Below, one piece after another: positions 31,228 to 40,680 of a stretch of 64,000 nt of DNA (within the stretch, counting starts at the first letter, position 1; each line of letters opens with the position of its first letter). The translations under genes were made by a program, and so were the position numbers. Source of the stretch: a virus; the IMG/VR virus record IMGVR_UViG_3300032093_000037, positions 1 to 64,000 of that record; one strand, given 5' to 3'. The notes beneath the pieces are model-generated. The model saw only the letters and a program-made list of their open reading frames with translations. It made no database searches and was not told the origin of the DNA.

Positions 31228-32058
31228 ATGAATTACAAAAAATTTGTTAAAGAAATTTTATCTGAAATCATTCACGATCAGATGAAACCCACAATGAAGT
31301 ATTATGCTTTTGACTGGGATGATAACCTTATGTATATGCCAACAAAAATTTATCTTGTAGATGATAAAGGTAAAACTGTTGGTATGTCTACGGAAGATTT
31401 TGCGGAGTATAGAACTGATATTGGTAAAGAACCGTTCAAATATGAGGGTCACACTATTGTAGATTTTGATAAGGATGCCTTCAGAGACTTTAAAGTACCA
31501 GGTGACAAGGCTTTCATTAGTGATGCTATGAAAGCAGAAACAGGTCCTGCATGGAGTGACTTTGTTGAGGCGGTTAATAATGGGTCTATTTTTGCAATCA
31601 TCACAGCAAGAGGACACACCCCTTCGGTTCTTAAAAATGCGATTTATAATCTAATTAAGAAAAACAAACACGGATTAAGTGAAAAAGAACTTGTTAAAAA
31701 TCTTAAAAAATATAGAGATTTGGCAGATGAAGAAGAATTGTCGGATGATGAATTGGTAAGAGTATATTTAGATATGAACAAATATCATCCTGTAAGTTTC
31801 GGTGAAGGTTCTGCTGCGAATCCTGAAGAACTTAAAGTAAAAGCAATGAGTGAGTTTATGAGATACGTTCAAGAACTTTCAAGGAAACTACAAGAAAAAG
31901 CTTTTATGAAAAATAAAATAAGTAATTATTTTGTACCTTATATTGGGTTTTCAGATGATGATTTAAGAAACGTTCAAGCAATGAAGAAACATTTTGATGA
32001 TGAATCTGGATTAGATATTTATCATACAGGAGGAGGTAAAAAAACTAAATTTGAATAA
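31228..32058 (+). CDS. HAD-superfamily phosphatase-like protein
   Basis: A 276-residue protein between sheath and tube genes. HAD motif I is YAFDWDDNL (about residues 26-34, two aspartates), motif II FAIITARGH (about 130), and a late acidic motif YIGFSDDDL (about 246) fits motif IV. The region 140-225 is a helical, charged insertion. HAD enzymes hydrolyse phosphate esters; the substrate here cannot be told. It is unusual to find one inside a tail gene cluster. It is flanked by a terminator upstream and a motif-preceded tube gene downstream, so it is its own unit. Confidence 0.7.
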   Translation: MNYKKFVKEILSEIIHDQMKPTMKYYAFDWDDNLMYMPTKIYLVDDKGKTVGMSTEDFAEYRTDIGKEPFKYEGHTIVDFDKDAFRDFKVPGDKAFISDAMKAETGPAWSDFVEAVNNGSIFAIITARGHTPSVLKNAIYNLIKKNKHGLSEKELVKNLKKYRDLADEEELSDDELVRVYLDMNKYHPVSFGEGSAANPEELKVKAMSEFMRYVQELSRKLQEKAFMKNKISNYFVPYIGFSDDDLRNVQAMKKHFDDESGLDIYHTGGGKKTKFE

Positions 32059-32126
32059 TAACTGGGACTAGTTAAGATATAATTTGAAAAATAATTGAAG
32101 TAAATAGAAAAATTTTTATTTCATAG

Positions 32127-32134
32127 TATTTATA
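32127..32134 (+). promoter_or_regulatory. TATTTATA candidate late promoter of the tail tube gene
   Basis: TATTTATA 32 nt upstream of the tube ATG at 32167, followed by an A-rich leader very like that of the sheath gene. Confidence 0.6.
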
Positions 32135-32166
32135 ATAAAAATAAAACAAAATTTAAACAATAAGAT

Positions 32167-32655
32167 ATGGCTGATTTATTAATGAAAATGCCGATCCCTT
32201 ACGAACCGAAAAGGGAGAACCGATGGATCTTAAGATTCCCTTCATCACTTGGAATTAACGAGTGGTATGTGGAAAGTGCGTCAAGACCAAAACTTACGAT
32301 CAACTCAAAAGAGATCGAATTTTTAAATACTTCAACGTTTGTTGCTGGTAGATTTAAATGGGATGCAATTTCAGTTAAATTCCGTGACCCTATTGGACCT
32401 TCAGCATCACAAGCTATTATGGAGTGGATTCGTTTATGTGCTGAGTCGGTAACGGGACGTATGGGTTATGCAGCAGGTTACAAAAAAAATGTTGACCTTG
32501 AAATGTTGGATCCAACAGGGGTAGTTGTTGAAAAATGGATATTAGAAGGAGCATTTCTTTTAGGGTATGATGGAGGTTCTTTAGCTTACAACTCTGATAA
32601 TATCGCAGGTATCACATGTCAAATGCAAATGGATAGATGTATCTTAGTATACTAA
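32167..32655 (+). CDS. 19: tail tube protein (gp19-like)
   Basis: A 162-residue protein, essentially the size of T4 gp19 (163). It has NRWILRFPSSLGINEWYVES at the N-terminus, SRPKLTINSKEIEFLNTSTF, a central VKFRDPIGPSASQAIMEWI and the closing strands LEMLDPTGVVVEKWIL and GITCQMQMDRCIL, matching the T4 tail tube family. Hexamer rings of this protein form the inner tube for DNA passage. It has its own TATTTATA signal and a terminator, as expected for an abundant late product. Confidence 0.93.
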   Translation: MADLLMKMPIPYEPKRENRWILRFPSSLGINEWYVESASRPKLTINSKEIEFLNTSTFVAGRFKWDAISVKFRDPIGPSASQAIMEWIRLCAESVTGRMGYAAGYKKNVDLEMLDPTGVVVEKWILEGAFLLGYDGGSLAYNSDNIAGITCQMQMDRCILVY

Positions 32656-32677
32656 TCTAAATAATACTAAAACATAT

Positions 32678-32710
32678 AACCGTAGACTTTACAGTTTACG
32701 GTTTTTTTTT
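32678..32710 (+). terminator. intrinsic terminator after the tail tube gene
   Basis: An 11-bp stem (AACCGTAGACT with AGTTTACGGTT, one G-T pair) and a TTAC loop, followed by nine or more T. Confidence 0.88.
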
Positions 32711-32737
32711 ATCATTTAAGTTGAAATTATATATAAT

Positions 32738-33508
32738 ATGGAACAAAATGAATATACAGTAGGTCACGGTAATTTGAATTTACCTCATGACGTTATAACT
32801 CTACCAACACAGGGGATTTTTTATAAATCAAAAAAGAAATCAGTTAAAGTGGGTTATTTGACTGCGGTTGATGAAAACATACTTTCAGATTACGATGGAA
32901 CAAGAAATGTTACTGAGTCAATTATTCTACCATTGTTAAGGAACAAAGTATATGAAAGAGAAATCAGACCTGAAGAACTTTTAGATGGAGATGTTGAAGC
33001 AATCTTGTTGTTCTTAAGAAACACAGCTTTTGGACCTGAATACAAAGTGACAGTCACAGATCCCGTAACCGAACAAAAATTTACTTCAACAATTAAGTTA
33101 GATGAACTTAATTTCAAAAAGACAGAGGTAGAACCTGATGAAAACGGACTTTTCAATGTGACATTACCTATGTCAAAAAACAAAGTAACTTTAAAATTAT
33201 TATCAATATATGATACGTTAGAAATTAACGCAATTTTAAAATCGTATCCTTCTGACAGAACTGCACCGACAATCACAACTAAGTTGAACAAGCACATTGT
33301 AAGTTTAAATGGTGATACGGACAGAATTAAAATTTCAACATTTGTTGAAAGTATGCCAATTGCTGATTCTAAATTTATTAGAAGATTTCTAGTTGATAAC
33401 GAACCAAGATTAGATTTAAGAAAAGAAGTAATAGCCCCGTCAGGAGAAAGAGTAATGGTCAACATTGCTTTTGGGGTGGAGTTTTTTCGGCCTTTCTTCG
33501 CAATATAA
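32738..33508 (+). CDS. 26: baseplate hub/tail assembly protein, gp26-like
   Basis: A 256-residue protein of the T4 baseplate (gp26) type. LPTQGIFYKSKKKSVKVGYL at the start, LLDGDVEAILLFLRNTAFGP in the middle and YKVTVTDPV follow the family pattern (LPS.G.fY, GD..a.l...R...fG..Y). In T4 gp26 takes part in baseplate hub assembly, and gene 51 lies directly downstream. Here a +1-frame open extension overlaps the 3' end (GAG TTT TTT CGG at 33479-33490) and would add about 50 residues by frameshifting; see the next entry. The tape-measure gene follows, as expected for a tail assembly chaperone. Confidence 0.72.
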   Translation: MEQNEYTVGHGNLNLPHDVITLPTQGIFYKSKKKSVKVGYLTAVDENILSDYDGTRNVTESIILPLLRNKVYEREIRPEELLDGDVEAILLFLRNTAFGPEYKVTVTDPVTEQKFTSTIKLDELNFKKTEVEPDENGLFNVTLPMSKNKVTLKLLSIYDTLEINAILKSYPSDRTAPTITTKLNKHIVSLNGDTDRIKISTFVESMPIADSKFIRRFLVDNEPRLDLRKEVIAPSGERVMVNIAFGVEFFRPFFAI

Positions 33509-33641
33509 GATAACCATATTAGATGAGTTTTATTATTTCTCTAAAATTTTTAGAACACAATATTCTGAGTTTATGTCTATGCCTACATACATAAGAAAAT
33601 ATTTAATTAACAAATATGTTGAAGAAATTGAAAATAAATAA
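33480..33641 (+). CDS. probable programmed-frameshift extension of the gp26-like protein (gp51 position)
   Basis: The +1 frame relative to the gp26-like gene is open from 33456 to the stop at 33639-33641. It encodes about 52 residues including ITILDEFYYFSKIFRTQYSE, MSMPTYIRKYLIN and VEEIENK, the acidic-helix-MP-R pattern found at the ends of phage tail chaperones and in T4-like gp26/gp51 proteins. It has no usable start of its own: the first ATG is near the middle, within the MSMP segment. A six-T run at 33482-33487 could let the ribosome shift by +1 or -2. This resembles the conserved frameshift in tail assembly chaperone genes such as lambda G/GT and Mu. Confidence 0.68.
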   Translation, partial: SFFGLSSQYKITILDEFYYFSKIFRTQYSEFMSMPTYIRKYLINKYVEEIENK

Positions 33642-33646
33642 AATGA

Positions 33647-33654
33647 TATTTATG
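33647..33654 (+). promoter_or_regulatory. TATTTATG candidate late promoter
   Basis: TATTTATG 18 nt upstream of the tape-measure-like gene at 33673. Confidence 0.5.
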
Positions 33655-33672
33655 AGTAAATAGGTAATTAGA

Positions 33673-35517
33673 ATGAGTGATGAAAAGACATATAGTAAAG
33701 AAGAAATTGATAAGTTAGTCAAGGAAGCCTACAAAAAAGGTAGGAAAGAATCTGGTGATGATGATGGAGACGAAAAACCCGATCTACTTAATTTTGAAAA
33801 AGATTATGTAAAAAGTTGGCAAATTGGTCTAAAGGATATTAAAGATATTACTCAAGAAACAATGAAAGCAGTTGCCGATTCTTTTGTTGATCAAAGTTTA
33901 GGTGAAAATACTTTTATTAAATTATTAGATCAACAAGCTACTGAACTTTCTGCACAATTTGGTGTTGGAAAGGGTAGGATGGAGGAATTCCGTCAATCTA
34001 TCGCAGATGTGTCTCCTGCTCTTATAAGAATGGGTATAGACCAAGAAACTGCAATCAAGAACATAGGTAAAATGGGTGAGGCATTGGGATCCGCGGCAAG
34101 TTTAGGAAGTGAGGCTATAATTGAACTATCCGCCGCTTCTAAAGCAACTGGACAAGATGTTGGTGTTTTAACTGGAAAATTCAGAGAAGTCGGTATATCG
34201 GTTTATGATGTCGGTGAAAAAATGTTAGAAGTTGCAAATTCTGCAAGAGCTGCTGGTGTTTCAGTCGGTGCGGTATCTTCAGCTGTTGCCACAAACATAG
34301 GAAAATTAAACGTATATAATTTTGAAGGTGGTATTAACGGTCTAACAAAAATGTCTATACAGGCATCTAGACTTGGTGTTGATATGGGTAAAGTATTCAA
34401 AATTGCCGATGATTTATTCTCACCTGAAAAAGCGATTGAGTTATCAGCATCATTACAAAGATTAGGTGTTACATCAAGTGGGTTGTTAGATCCATTAAGA
34501 GCGATGGACATGGCTCAAAACGATCCTGAAGCCTTACAAAAAGAAATAGTCAATATGTCAAAAGAATTTACCAAGTTCAATGAACAAACAGGTAAATTTG
34601 AAATTATGCCAGGGTCAAAACGAAGATTAAGAGAGGTTGCCGAAGCTATGGGTATGACTGCTGAAGAGTTAGCAGGTATGTCAATAAAAGCTTCTGAGTT
34701 CGACAAAAAAATGTCACAAATCAAATTACCAAGTTTTGCTGAGGGTAATGAAGAAACTAAAGAACTCATTGCTAGTATGGCACAGATGAAGGATGGTGTT
34801 GCCACGGTTAATGTAAAAGATGAAAAAACAGGTGAAGTATTATTAAAACAAGTTGATCAATTAACACCCGAGGATATTGAAAAACTAAAAGAGTCTCAAA
34901 CAACTCAGGCTCAAACCGTTGAAGAGTTAGCTTATGATCAATTAACAGAGTTACAACAGATTAATTATAGTATATCGGGAACAAAGGCTGCAGTTGGGTT
35001 TGGGAAAGCTACTTCAGAACCAATCGAAAAACTCTTCACAACTATGATGGGTATCAATAAAGATGTTGCCGTGGGCATGAATAGAGGTGTAACGACAAAA
35101 TCTATTAGAGAACCATTAACACAACTAACCCAACCAATTGAAGATGCAATAACCTCATTATTGAAAGAAGATAAAGAAGGTGCGAATTTAGCATTAACTA
35201 ATTTTTTAACAAACGCCGCTAAAATAGAAGAAGAATCAAAAGTTAAAATTCAAGCTTCATTTGATGCAACTTTAAAAAGTATTCAGGATACATTTAATAA
35301 AGCGTATAATCCACAAAAACCTGCAGAGGGACAAGTAATAACCGTTAATTGGAATATTTCAGGTGATCCTAATATTACTAAAAACGTTGATCAAGAAACC
35401 GTCAATAAAATGATGATCAAAGGATCGGACACTCCTGAGGTTAAAGTCAATTTAAATAGTAATTTAAATTCTAAAAACGCACCATCAGCTATGACAGGAG
35501 GAAAAAATCAACCTTAA
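33673..35517 (+). CDS. tape measure protein (gp29-like), probable
   Basis: A 614-residue, mostly helical protein placed directly after the tail assembly chaperone, where tape-measure genes normally sit. Its size is close to T4 gp29 (590). The N-terminus is highly charged (SKEEIDKLVKEAYKKGRKES). The body is rich in Ala, Gly, Leu and Lys with long predicted helices (IGKMGEALGSAASLGSEAII, KATGQDVGVLTGKFREV). A Pro/Asn-rich tail ends MTGGKNQP. No catalytic motif is seen. Tape-measure proteins set tail length and pass into the cell at DNA ejection. The call rests on position, size and composition. Confidence 0.65.
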   Translation: MSDEKTYSKEEIDKLVKEAYKKGRKESGDDDGDEKPDLLNFEKDYVKSWQIGLKDIKDITQETMKAVADSFVDQSLGENTFIKLLDQQATELSAQFGVGKGRMEEFRQSIADVSPALIRMGIDQETAIKNIGKMGEALGSAASLGSEAIIELSAASKATGQDVGVLTGKFREVGISVYDVGEKMLEVANSARAAGVSVGAVSSAVATNIGKLNVYNFEGGINGLTKMSIQASRLGVDMGKVFKIADDLFSPEKAIELSASLQRLGVTSSGLLDPLRAMDMAQNDPEALQKEIVNMSKEFTKFNEQTGKFEIMPGSKRRLREVAEAMGMTAEELAGMSIKASEFDKKMSQIKLPSFAEGNEETKELIASMAQMKDGVATVNVKDEKTGEVLLKQVDQLTPEDIEKLKESQTTQAQTVEELAYDQLTELQQINYSISGTKAAVGFGKATSEPIEKLFTTMMGINKDVAVGMNRGVTTKSIREPLTQLTQPIEDAITSLLKEDKEGANLALTNFLTNAAKIEEESKVKIQASFDATLKSIQDTFNKAYNPQKPAEGQVITVNWNISGDPNITKNVDQETVNKMMIKGSDTPEVKVNLNSNLNSKNAPSAMTGGKNQP

Positions 35518-35546
35518 TATACTATTCAAAAAAATAGACTATAATC

Positions 35547-35554
35547 TATTTATA
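35547..35554 (+). promoter_or_regulatory. TATTTATA candidate late promoter
   Basis: TATTTATA 10 nt upstream of the 1704-residue baseplate gene at 35565, followed by an A-rich run. Confidence 0.58.
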
Positions 35555-35564
35555 AAATAAAAGT

Positions 35565-38500
35565 ATGGCTGAGAGTTTTTTATCTTTTGGTAACTCAGAA
35601 TTGTTTAGAAAACAGTTATTAGTTAGAAATTTACAACCCTATGGAGTACCAGGTGCTTATACATCACCTGGTAACCCTGTAAATTATGAAACAAATTTAA
35701 CAGTTTCTAATGTGGTAGATTCGCCTAATAATTACGTTTCAACAAATATATTTGCTTCTGACCTTTATCCTTTAAATGAATATGGACCTGAAGGTGGTTT
35801 TGGAAACCCAATTGGTGTTAATCTTACACCGGTTTTAGAACCAAATCAAGGACCATACTACCCAATTAATGGAGAACAAAGTCAAGGATTGGTACTTGTA
35901 AATGAATTCTTTATAGAATCCGCATACGTAACTAACAGATGGGGACCATCAGGAGGATATAAAGATTTAGTCATTATAACAGATGTTCAACAATCAGGAC
36001 TTATATACCAACCATATTGGTACCCTGGTTATTATAGTTATTCTAGTTACTCAACATACGGAATAGTTTTTTCGGACGATCCGTTGGGGTCAAATGGACC
36101 TTTATCTGCCGATAGTTATTTGGCAAAAATTGGTGCAGAACAATTAAAGTTTGCCTTCAATGAAAGAATTGCACAAGAATTAGAACAGGCAACAATTGGT
36201 GCTATTAACTTAGATACAATATCTGATCCTTTCTCTGCGAGTTTATTAGCAACAGGACAACAACCATTCTTTATACGAAATTGGAAAATTACAGTTCCTG
36301 AAAATCCCGCTTTGGCTGCGGTATCTTTAGCTAATAGATTAACAGGTACTTATTTCCCTGTTTCATTTATCCCTGGTGATTATTTTGATGATGATAATCC
36401 TATTAATGGACCACAAAATGCTGCGGCCTTAGGTGTTGCGAATAATCTAACAGGTGGTTTGTTAGCACCGATATTGAATAAGTATAGAAGTCCATCTGAA
36501 GTATTTGTTGCAAATACAGGTAATGGTCAAAGATCTGCATTATTTTCGGCATTAGATTATAACCTTTATAGACCGGCCTATAATAGAGGTATAGTTGGTG
36601 GTCTGATTGCGGGTGCATCGGCAGCAGTAAATAGATTATTTGACCAAGACAAAGCTCAATCTTCGGGATATTATGTTGGTAGTGAAAATGCTGAACCATC
36701 ACAAATTGATGGACCCCCTAATCAATTACCTGTTAATCAATTTGGAGTTCAACAACAAACTATAGTTTATGGACCACAAGAGTTAGGTATTTTATATGAA
36801 GGTAATGAAAACCAACTTAATTTCGGATTGAAAGGTAAATCTTATACTGATGGAGGTGGAACATCAGGTCAAATGGTTTGGACTTCACCAAAGTATAAAG
36901 GGGATGCTGGTTTCCATGCGACTGTGGGTGGTGGTGCAGGAAGTTTAGATGACGAGTTTAATCAGATTTCAGGTGATTATTTAAGATATCAATCAATAGA
37001 TGTTCCTTTCAGACCTGGTTCTATTCTTTATGAGACACAAAGATTAGTAGATTCGGCGGATCAAGTACAAGGACAAGCAAGGTTAAAACATGTTGGGACG
37101 GCAATCAATCAAGTCTCAAAAGTTTTTAATGATGGTTATAAAGAATTAACGAAAGGTTCTAGAGTTTTATCTTATGTTAATCAAGCGGACGGAACTCAAG
37201 CAGGATTAGAATATTGTAGAGTGTTCCAAAAAGATACTCCATATTACACATATGCTGACTTACAAAAAGTTGACGGTATAACAACTTCAGGTAGAAGATT
37301 CGACTATTCAATATTTGATAATACATACAACTTAAACATTGCACCTTTAAGAAATCCGGGCTCAACAAATATTGTTGACGGTAAAGTTAAAAAGTATATG
37401 TTCTCAATTGAAAACTTGGCTTGGAGAACTTCAGACAGACCGGGTTACACTTACGATGATTTACCTGTTTGTGAGAAAGGACCAAATGGAGGAAGAATTA
37501 TGTGGTTCCCACCATATAATGTTAAGTTTAGTGATGACACCAAACCCGATTTTAATGCAACAAGCTTCATAGGCAGACCCGAACCAATTTACACTTATAA
37601 GAATACATCCAGAAGTGGACAGATCAGTTGGACCATCATTGTGGATAATCCATCCATGATGAACACTATTATTGAAAAACAAATGAAAGGTGCATCAAAA
37701 GACAGAATTCAAAGTATAATTGATTCATTCTATGCTGGTTGTACTAAATATGATATATATGAATTAGGTATTAAATTTAATACTATACCAACAAAAGATT
37801 TATACACTTATCAACAAATTTTAAACAACCCAAGACTAACCACTGAAGAACAAGTAGAAGTTTTACAAAGTATACCTACAAATCAAGAAACTACAAATGC
37901 TAATGATGCTTCAGGTGCCGATGGTACTGAAGGAACTACAGGTACTGGTAATCAACAAGCCCAAAACATCCAATATGTGGATGCTGATTTAAGTAATTAC
38001 GTTGGGTATGGTTTTTATTTTGAGAATGATGTTCCTGGAGGACCTAATGGGACAAAACCTGGAGAAAACAAAGAAGGTGGTACTTCTGCTTACAATTACG
38101 ATTACTATTATAATCAATATATAGGTTTAGAACCAACTTATTTGCAACAAGCACCTCAAACTGTTTATGTTGGTACGGACCAATTTACAAAAGAAGGTAT
38201 CCCAAACTTCTTCTCAACAGTGGTTACAGGAAACTTTAACATAATTCAAACCGACTTGATTCAAAAACAATTGAATGAAATTTTAGTTGATAAAAAAGGT
38301 AAGGTTGAAATAGAACTCGTTGGGTCGGCATCTGCACCACAAAAAGTTTCTTACAACAAAAAATTATCAGAAAGAAGAAATGATTCAGTTAAAAAATGGT
38401 TTTTAGCGCAAAAACTTAAAGATGGAAAAACTTTACAAGAATATCAATCTGCTGGATTTTTTAAGATGACATTAAACGCTAATGGAGAACAACTTGTGAT

Positions 38501-40679
38501 CCCAAAAACCAAAGAAGAAGCCGCAGCCACAACAGGAGATACAACCGATATTAGTGTAACAAATGCTCAAGGGGGTAATGTTCTAAATGCTAGTGTTAAC
38601 TGTACTAAAAATATAACGTTAGTTGCGACAGAGAACCCAACTTCAGGAGATATTCAAGAATCAAGTAAAGCTCAATGGTATAGTATTCCTGCAATGGCTT
38701 GTCGTAGAGTTGCGATCCAAAGGATTAAAGCGGAAATTCCAAAAGATGAAACTCCGCAACCAAGTCCTGTACCGCCAAAACCGGTACCAACACCTGTCCC
38801 GAACATTCTTACAGGTCAGACTCAAAGTATTAAACCTGAACCTAAAATTACTATTGAACAAAAAATTAAAGAAGGTATTTCTAAAAAAATATTAAGAAAT
38901 CTTTTTACTGAGTGTGATTATTTCCAAATCATAAAAGAAAGTGATCCTATGATATACGATTCTATAAAAGATAGAATTAAATATTTTAGTCCTGCTTTCC
39001 ACTCGATGACACCTGAAGGTTTAAATGCTCGTTTGACTTTCTTACAACAATGTATGAGACCTGGTCAAACAATTCCTGTTATAGGTGCCGACGGTAGACC
39101 AAAATATAATGACGCATTAAATACTACATTTGGTGCACCACCAATTCTGATTTTAAGATTTGGTGACTTTTATCATACCAAAATAGTGCCGACAAATCTT
39201 GGTATTAGTTACGACCCACTTCATTTAGATATAAATCCTGAAGGGATTGGAGTACAACCAATGTTGGCTAACATATCATTGTCTTTTAATATAATTGGAG
39301 GTATGGGTCTTAAAGAACCAGTCCAAGAATTACAAAACGCACTTTCTTTCAATTATTATGCTAATACAGAAATTTATGATGAAAGAGCAACCGCAACTGA
39401 AGATACGAGTAAGATGGATCAATACGTTGTTCAAAAAATAACTTCTGCATTCCCAACTGTAAGTTCACAGGAAGCGGCAAACATAGTTAATAACGTACAA
39501 CCTAAAAAAGGTGGAAGTACTATGGGTGTAATTGCAAGTGATACCGATATTGACTATACAACTCTATTAACTTCATTACAAGACGGACTACAAGGATATT
39601 TTAAAGCCTATTATGATGCGATTAGTAAAATTAATACGGATTATAATTTTGGAGTTTTACAAATTGCATTACAAGATAAATCATATACTGAAGGAGAACT
39701 TTCAGAATATACAAATGATAAAGTTAAAACCACACTTTATGGTAAAAGTAATAATTATCAAGAATATGTTGAGAACTTAATCAAAGAAGTTAAAAAAGAC
39801 ATTGAACAAAATGATGACCCAATTCTTTCTTATTTGAAGGGAGAAAACCAAATGACAAATAAAATTAAAAGAGAATTAGAAGATAAATTACAAGCGTATG
39901 CAACACAAAGACAACAACCAATTTTAGATGTTATAACAAACAACACATCAAACATAACAAAAGTTGAAACTGATTTAAATTATTTGTTTAGACAATTAGA
40001 TGTTGTATCTGATAAATTAGATGGTTATTTAGGATCCAATAACGAACCAATTGGATATGATCTAAGTGGAGATACTTTCTTTGGGCCAGCAACTACAGAT
40101 GGAACATTAGCTAATTTATATACCAAAAAAGTACCTGAAACGATAACCAAGTTTGAAAAACTTTTGGAAAGTTATAAAATAATATCGAAAGATGGATTCT
40201 TTAAAAAGAGAACATCAACTATTGAAAATGGGAGTGGTTGTAAATTTGTGGTAAATAATCAAGGATATTTTGGTTTGAATGGTGATTGTCCTTGGAATAG
40301 ATTTTATATCGCAATGTCCCCTTTATTTACTAAAGAACAATCATATACTGAATTTGTAAATGATTTGGTAAGTGGACCTGAAATAAAAAATAACCCAACT
40401 ATTATCGACTTAGTAAAAAGGGCGTGTAACAATGTAAAAGAAGATTACATTCCATTCCAAGAAATATGGACAAAAGTTTTTACTGATATAGAAAAATCAC
40501 AAGATTATGTTACAGTTACAACATTTAAATTACCCGACGGACAAGTGAAGGTGTGTAACTATAAAACACCAATAACCGACAACACAAATCAAAAAAACAA
40601 AAAATTAAAAGACCTGTACTCAAGTGTTAACTTGAACGACAATAAAAAGACCTTCAATGGTAAAGTAACATTCAATTAA
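35565..40679 (+). CDS. large baseplate protein with OmpA-like domain
   Basis: A 1704-residue structural protein. Residues about 600-760 include MFSIENLAWRTSDRPGYTYD, TSFIGRPEPIYTYKNTSRSG and ISWTIIVDNPSM, a pattern typical of T4-type baseplate/tube-initiator proteins. Residues about 890-950 look like an OmpA-type peptidoglycan-binding domain (VEIELVGSASAPQKVSYNKK, then LSERRNDSVKKWFL). A Pro-rich linker (PQPSPVPPKPVPTPVP, about 1063) follows. A second block near 1180-1260 (ILRFGDFYHTKIVPTNLGIS, MLANISLSFNIIGGMG) is probably another tube-contact domain. It is co-transcribed with the gp53-like and 2478-residue genes. It probably sits in the hub or inner baseplate; the exact T4 equivalent (gp48/gp54) is uncertain. 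Confidence 0.75.
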   Translation: MAESFLSFGNSELFRKQLLVRNLQPYGVPGAYTSPGNPVNYETNLTVSNVVDSPNNYVSTNIFASDLYPLNEYGPEGGFGNPIGVNLTPVLEPNQGPYYPINGEQSQGLVLVNEFFIESAYVTNRWGPSGGYKDLVIITDVQQSGLIYQPYWYPGYYSYSSYSTYGIVFSDDPLGSNGPLSADSYLAKIGAEQLKFAFNERIAQELEQATIGAINLDTISDPFSASLLATGQQPFFIRNWKITVPENPALAAVSLANRLTGTYFPVSFIPGDYFDDDNPINGPQNAAALGVANNLTGGLLAPILNKYRSPSEVFVANTGNGQRSALFSALDYNLYRPAYNRGIVGGLIAGASAAVNRLFDQDKAQSSGYYVGSENAEPSQIDGPPNQLPVNQFGVQQQTIVYGPQELGILYEGNENQLNFGLKGKSYTDGGGTSGQMVWTSPKYKGDAGFHATVGGGAGSLDDEFNQISGDYLRYQSIDVPFRPGSILYETQRLVDSADQVQGQARLKHVGTAINQVSKVFNDGYKELTKGSRVLSYVNQADGTQAGLEYCRVFQKDTPYYTYADLQKVDGITTSGRRFDYSIFDNTYNLNIAPLRNPGSTNIVDGKVKKYMFSIENLAWRTSDRPGYTYDDLPVCEKGPNGGRIMWFPPYNVKFSDDTKPDFNATSFIGRPEPIYTYKNTSRSGQISWTIIVDNPSMMNTIIEKQMKGASKDRIQSIIDSFYAGCTKYDIYELGIKFNTIPTKDLYTYQQILNNPRLTTEEQVEVLQSIPTNQETTNANDASGADGTEGTTGTGNQQAQNIQYVDADLSNYVGYGFYFENDVPGGPNGTKPGENKEGGTSAYNYDYYYNQYIGLEPTYLQQAPQTVYVGTDQFTKEGIPNFFSTVVTGNFNIIQTDLIQKQLNEILVDKKGKVEIELVGSASAPQKVSYNKKLSERRNDSVKKWFLAQKLKDGKTLQEYQSAGFFKMTLNANGEQLVIPKTKEEAAATTGDTTDISVTNAQGGNVLNASVNCTKNITLVATENPTSGDIQESSKAQWYSIPAMACRRVAIQRIKAEIPKDETPQPSPVPPKPVPTPVPNILTGQTQSIKPEPKITIEQKIKEGISKKILRNLFTECDYFQIIKESDPMIYDSIKDRIKYFSPAFHSMTPEGLNARLTFLQQCMRPGQTIPVIGADGRPKYNDALNTTFGAPPILILRFGDFYHTKIVPTNLGISYDPLHLDINPEGIGVQPMLANISLSFNIIGGMGLKEPVQELQNALSFNYYANTEIYDERATATEDTSKMDQYVVQKITSAFPTVSSQEAANIVNNVQPKKGGSTMGVIASDTDIDYTTLLTSLQDGLQGYFKAYYDAISKINTDYNFGVLQIALQDKSYTEGELSEYTNDKVKTTLYGKSNNYQEYVENLIKEVKKDIEQNDDPILSYLKGENQMTNKIKRELEDKLQAYATQRQQPILDVITNNTSNITKVETDLNYLFRQLDVVSDKLDGYLGSNNEPIGYDLSGDTFFGPATTDGTLANLYTKKVPETITKFEKLLESYKIISKDGFFKKRTSTIENGSGCKFVVNNQGYFGLNGDCPWNRFYIAMSPLFTKEQSYTEFVNDLVSGPEIKNNPTIIDLVKRACNNVKEDYIPFQEIWTKVFTDIEKSQDYVTVTTFKLPDGQVKVCNYKTPITDNTNQKNKKLKDLYSSVNLNDNKKTFNGKVTFN

Positions 40680-40680
40680 A

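Noticed and set aside
32890-33465. Minus-strand 191-residue frame opposite the gp26-like gene
   Set aside because: Hydrophobic/Ser-rich antisense frame with no recognisable domain, opposite a well-supported gene.
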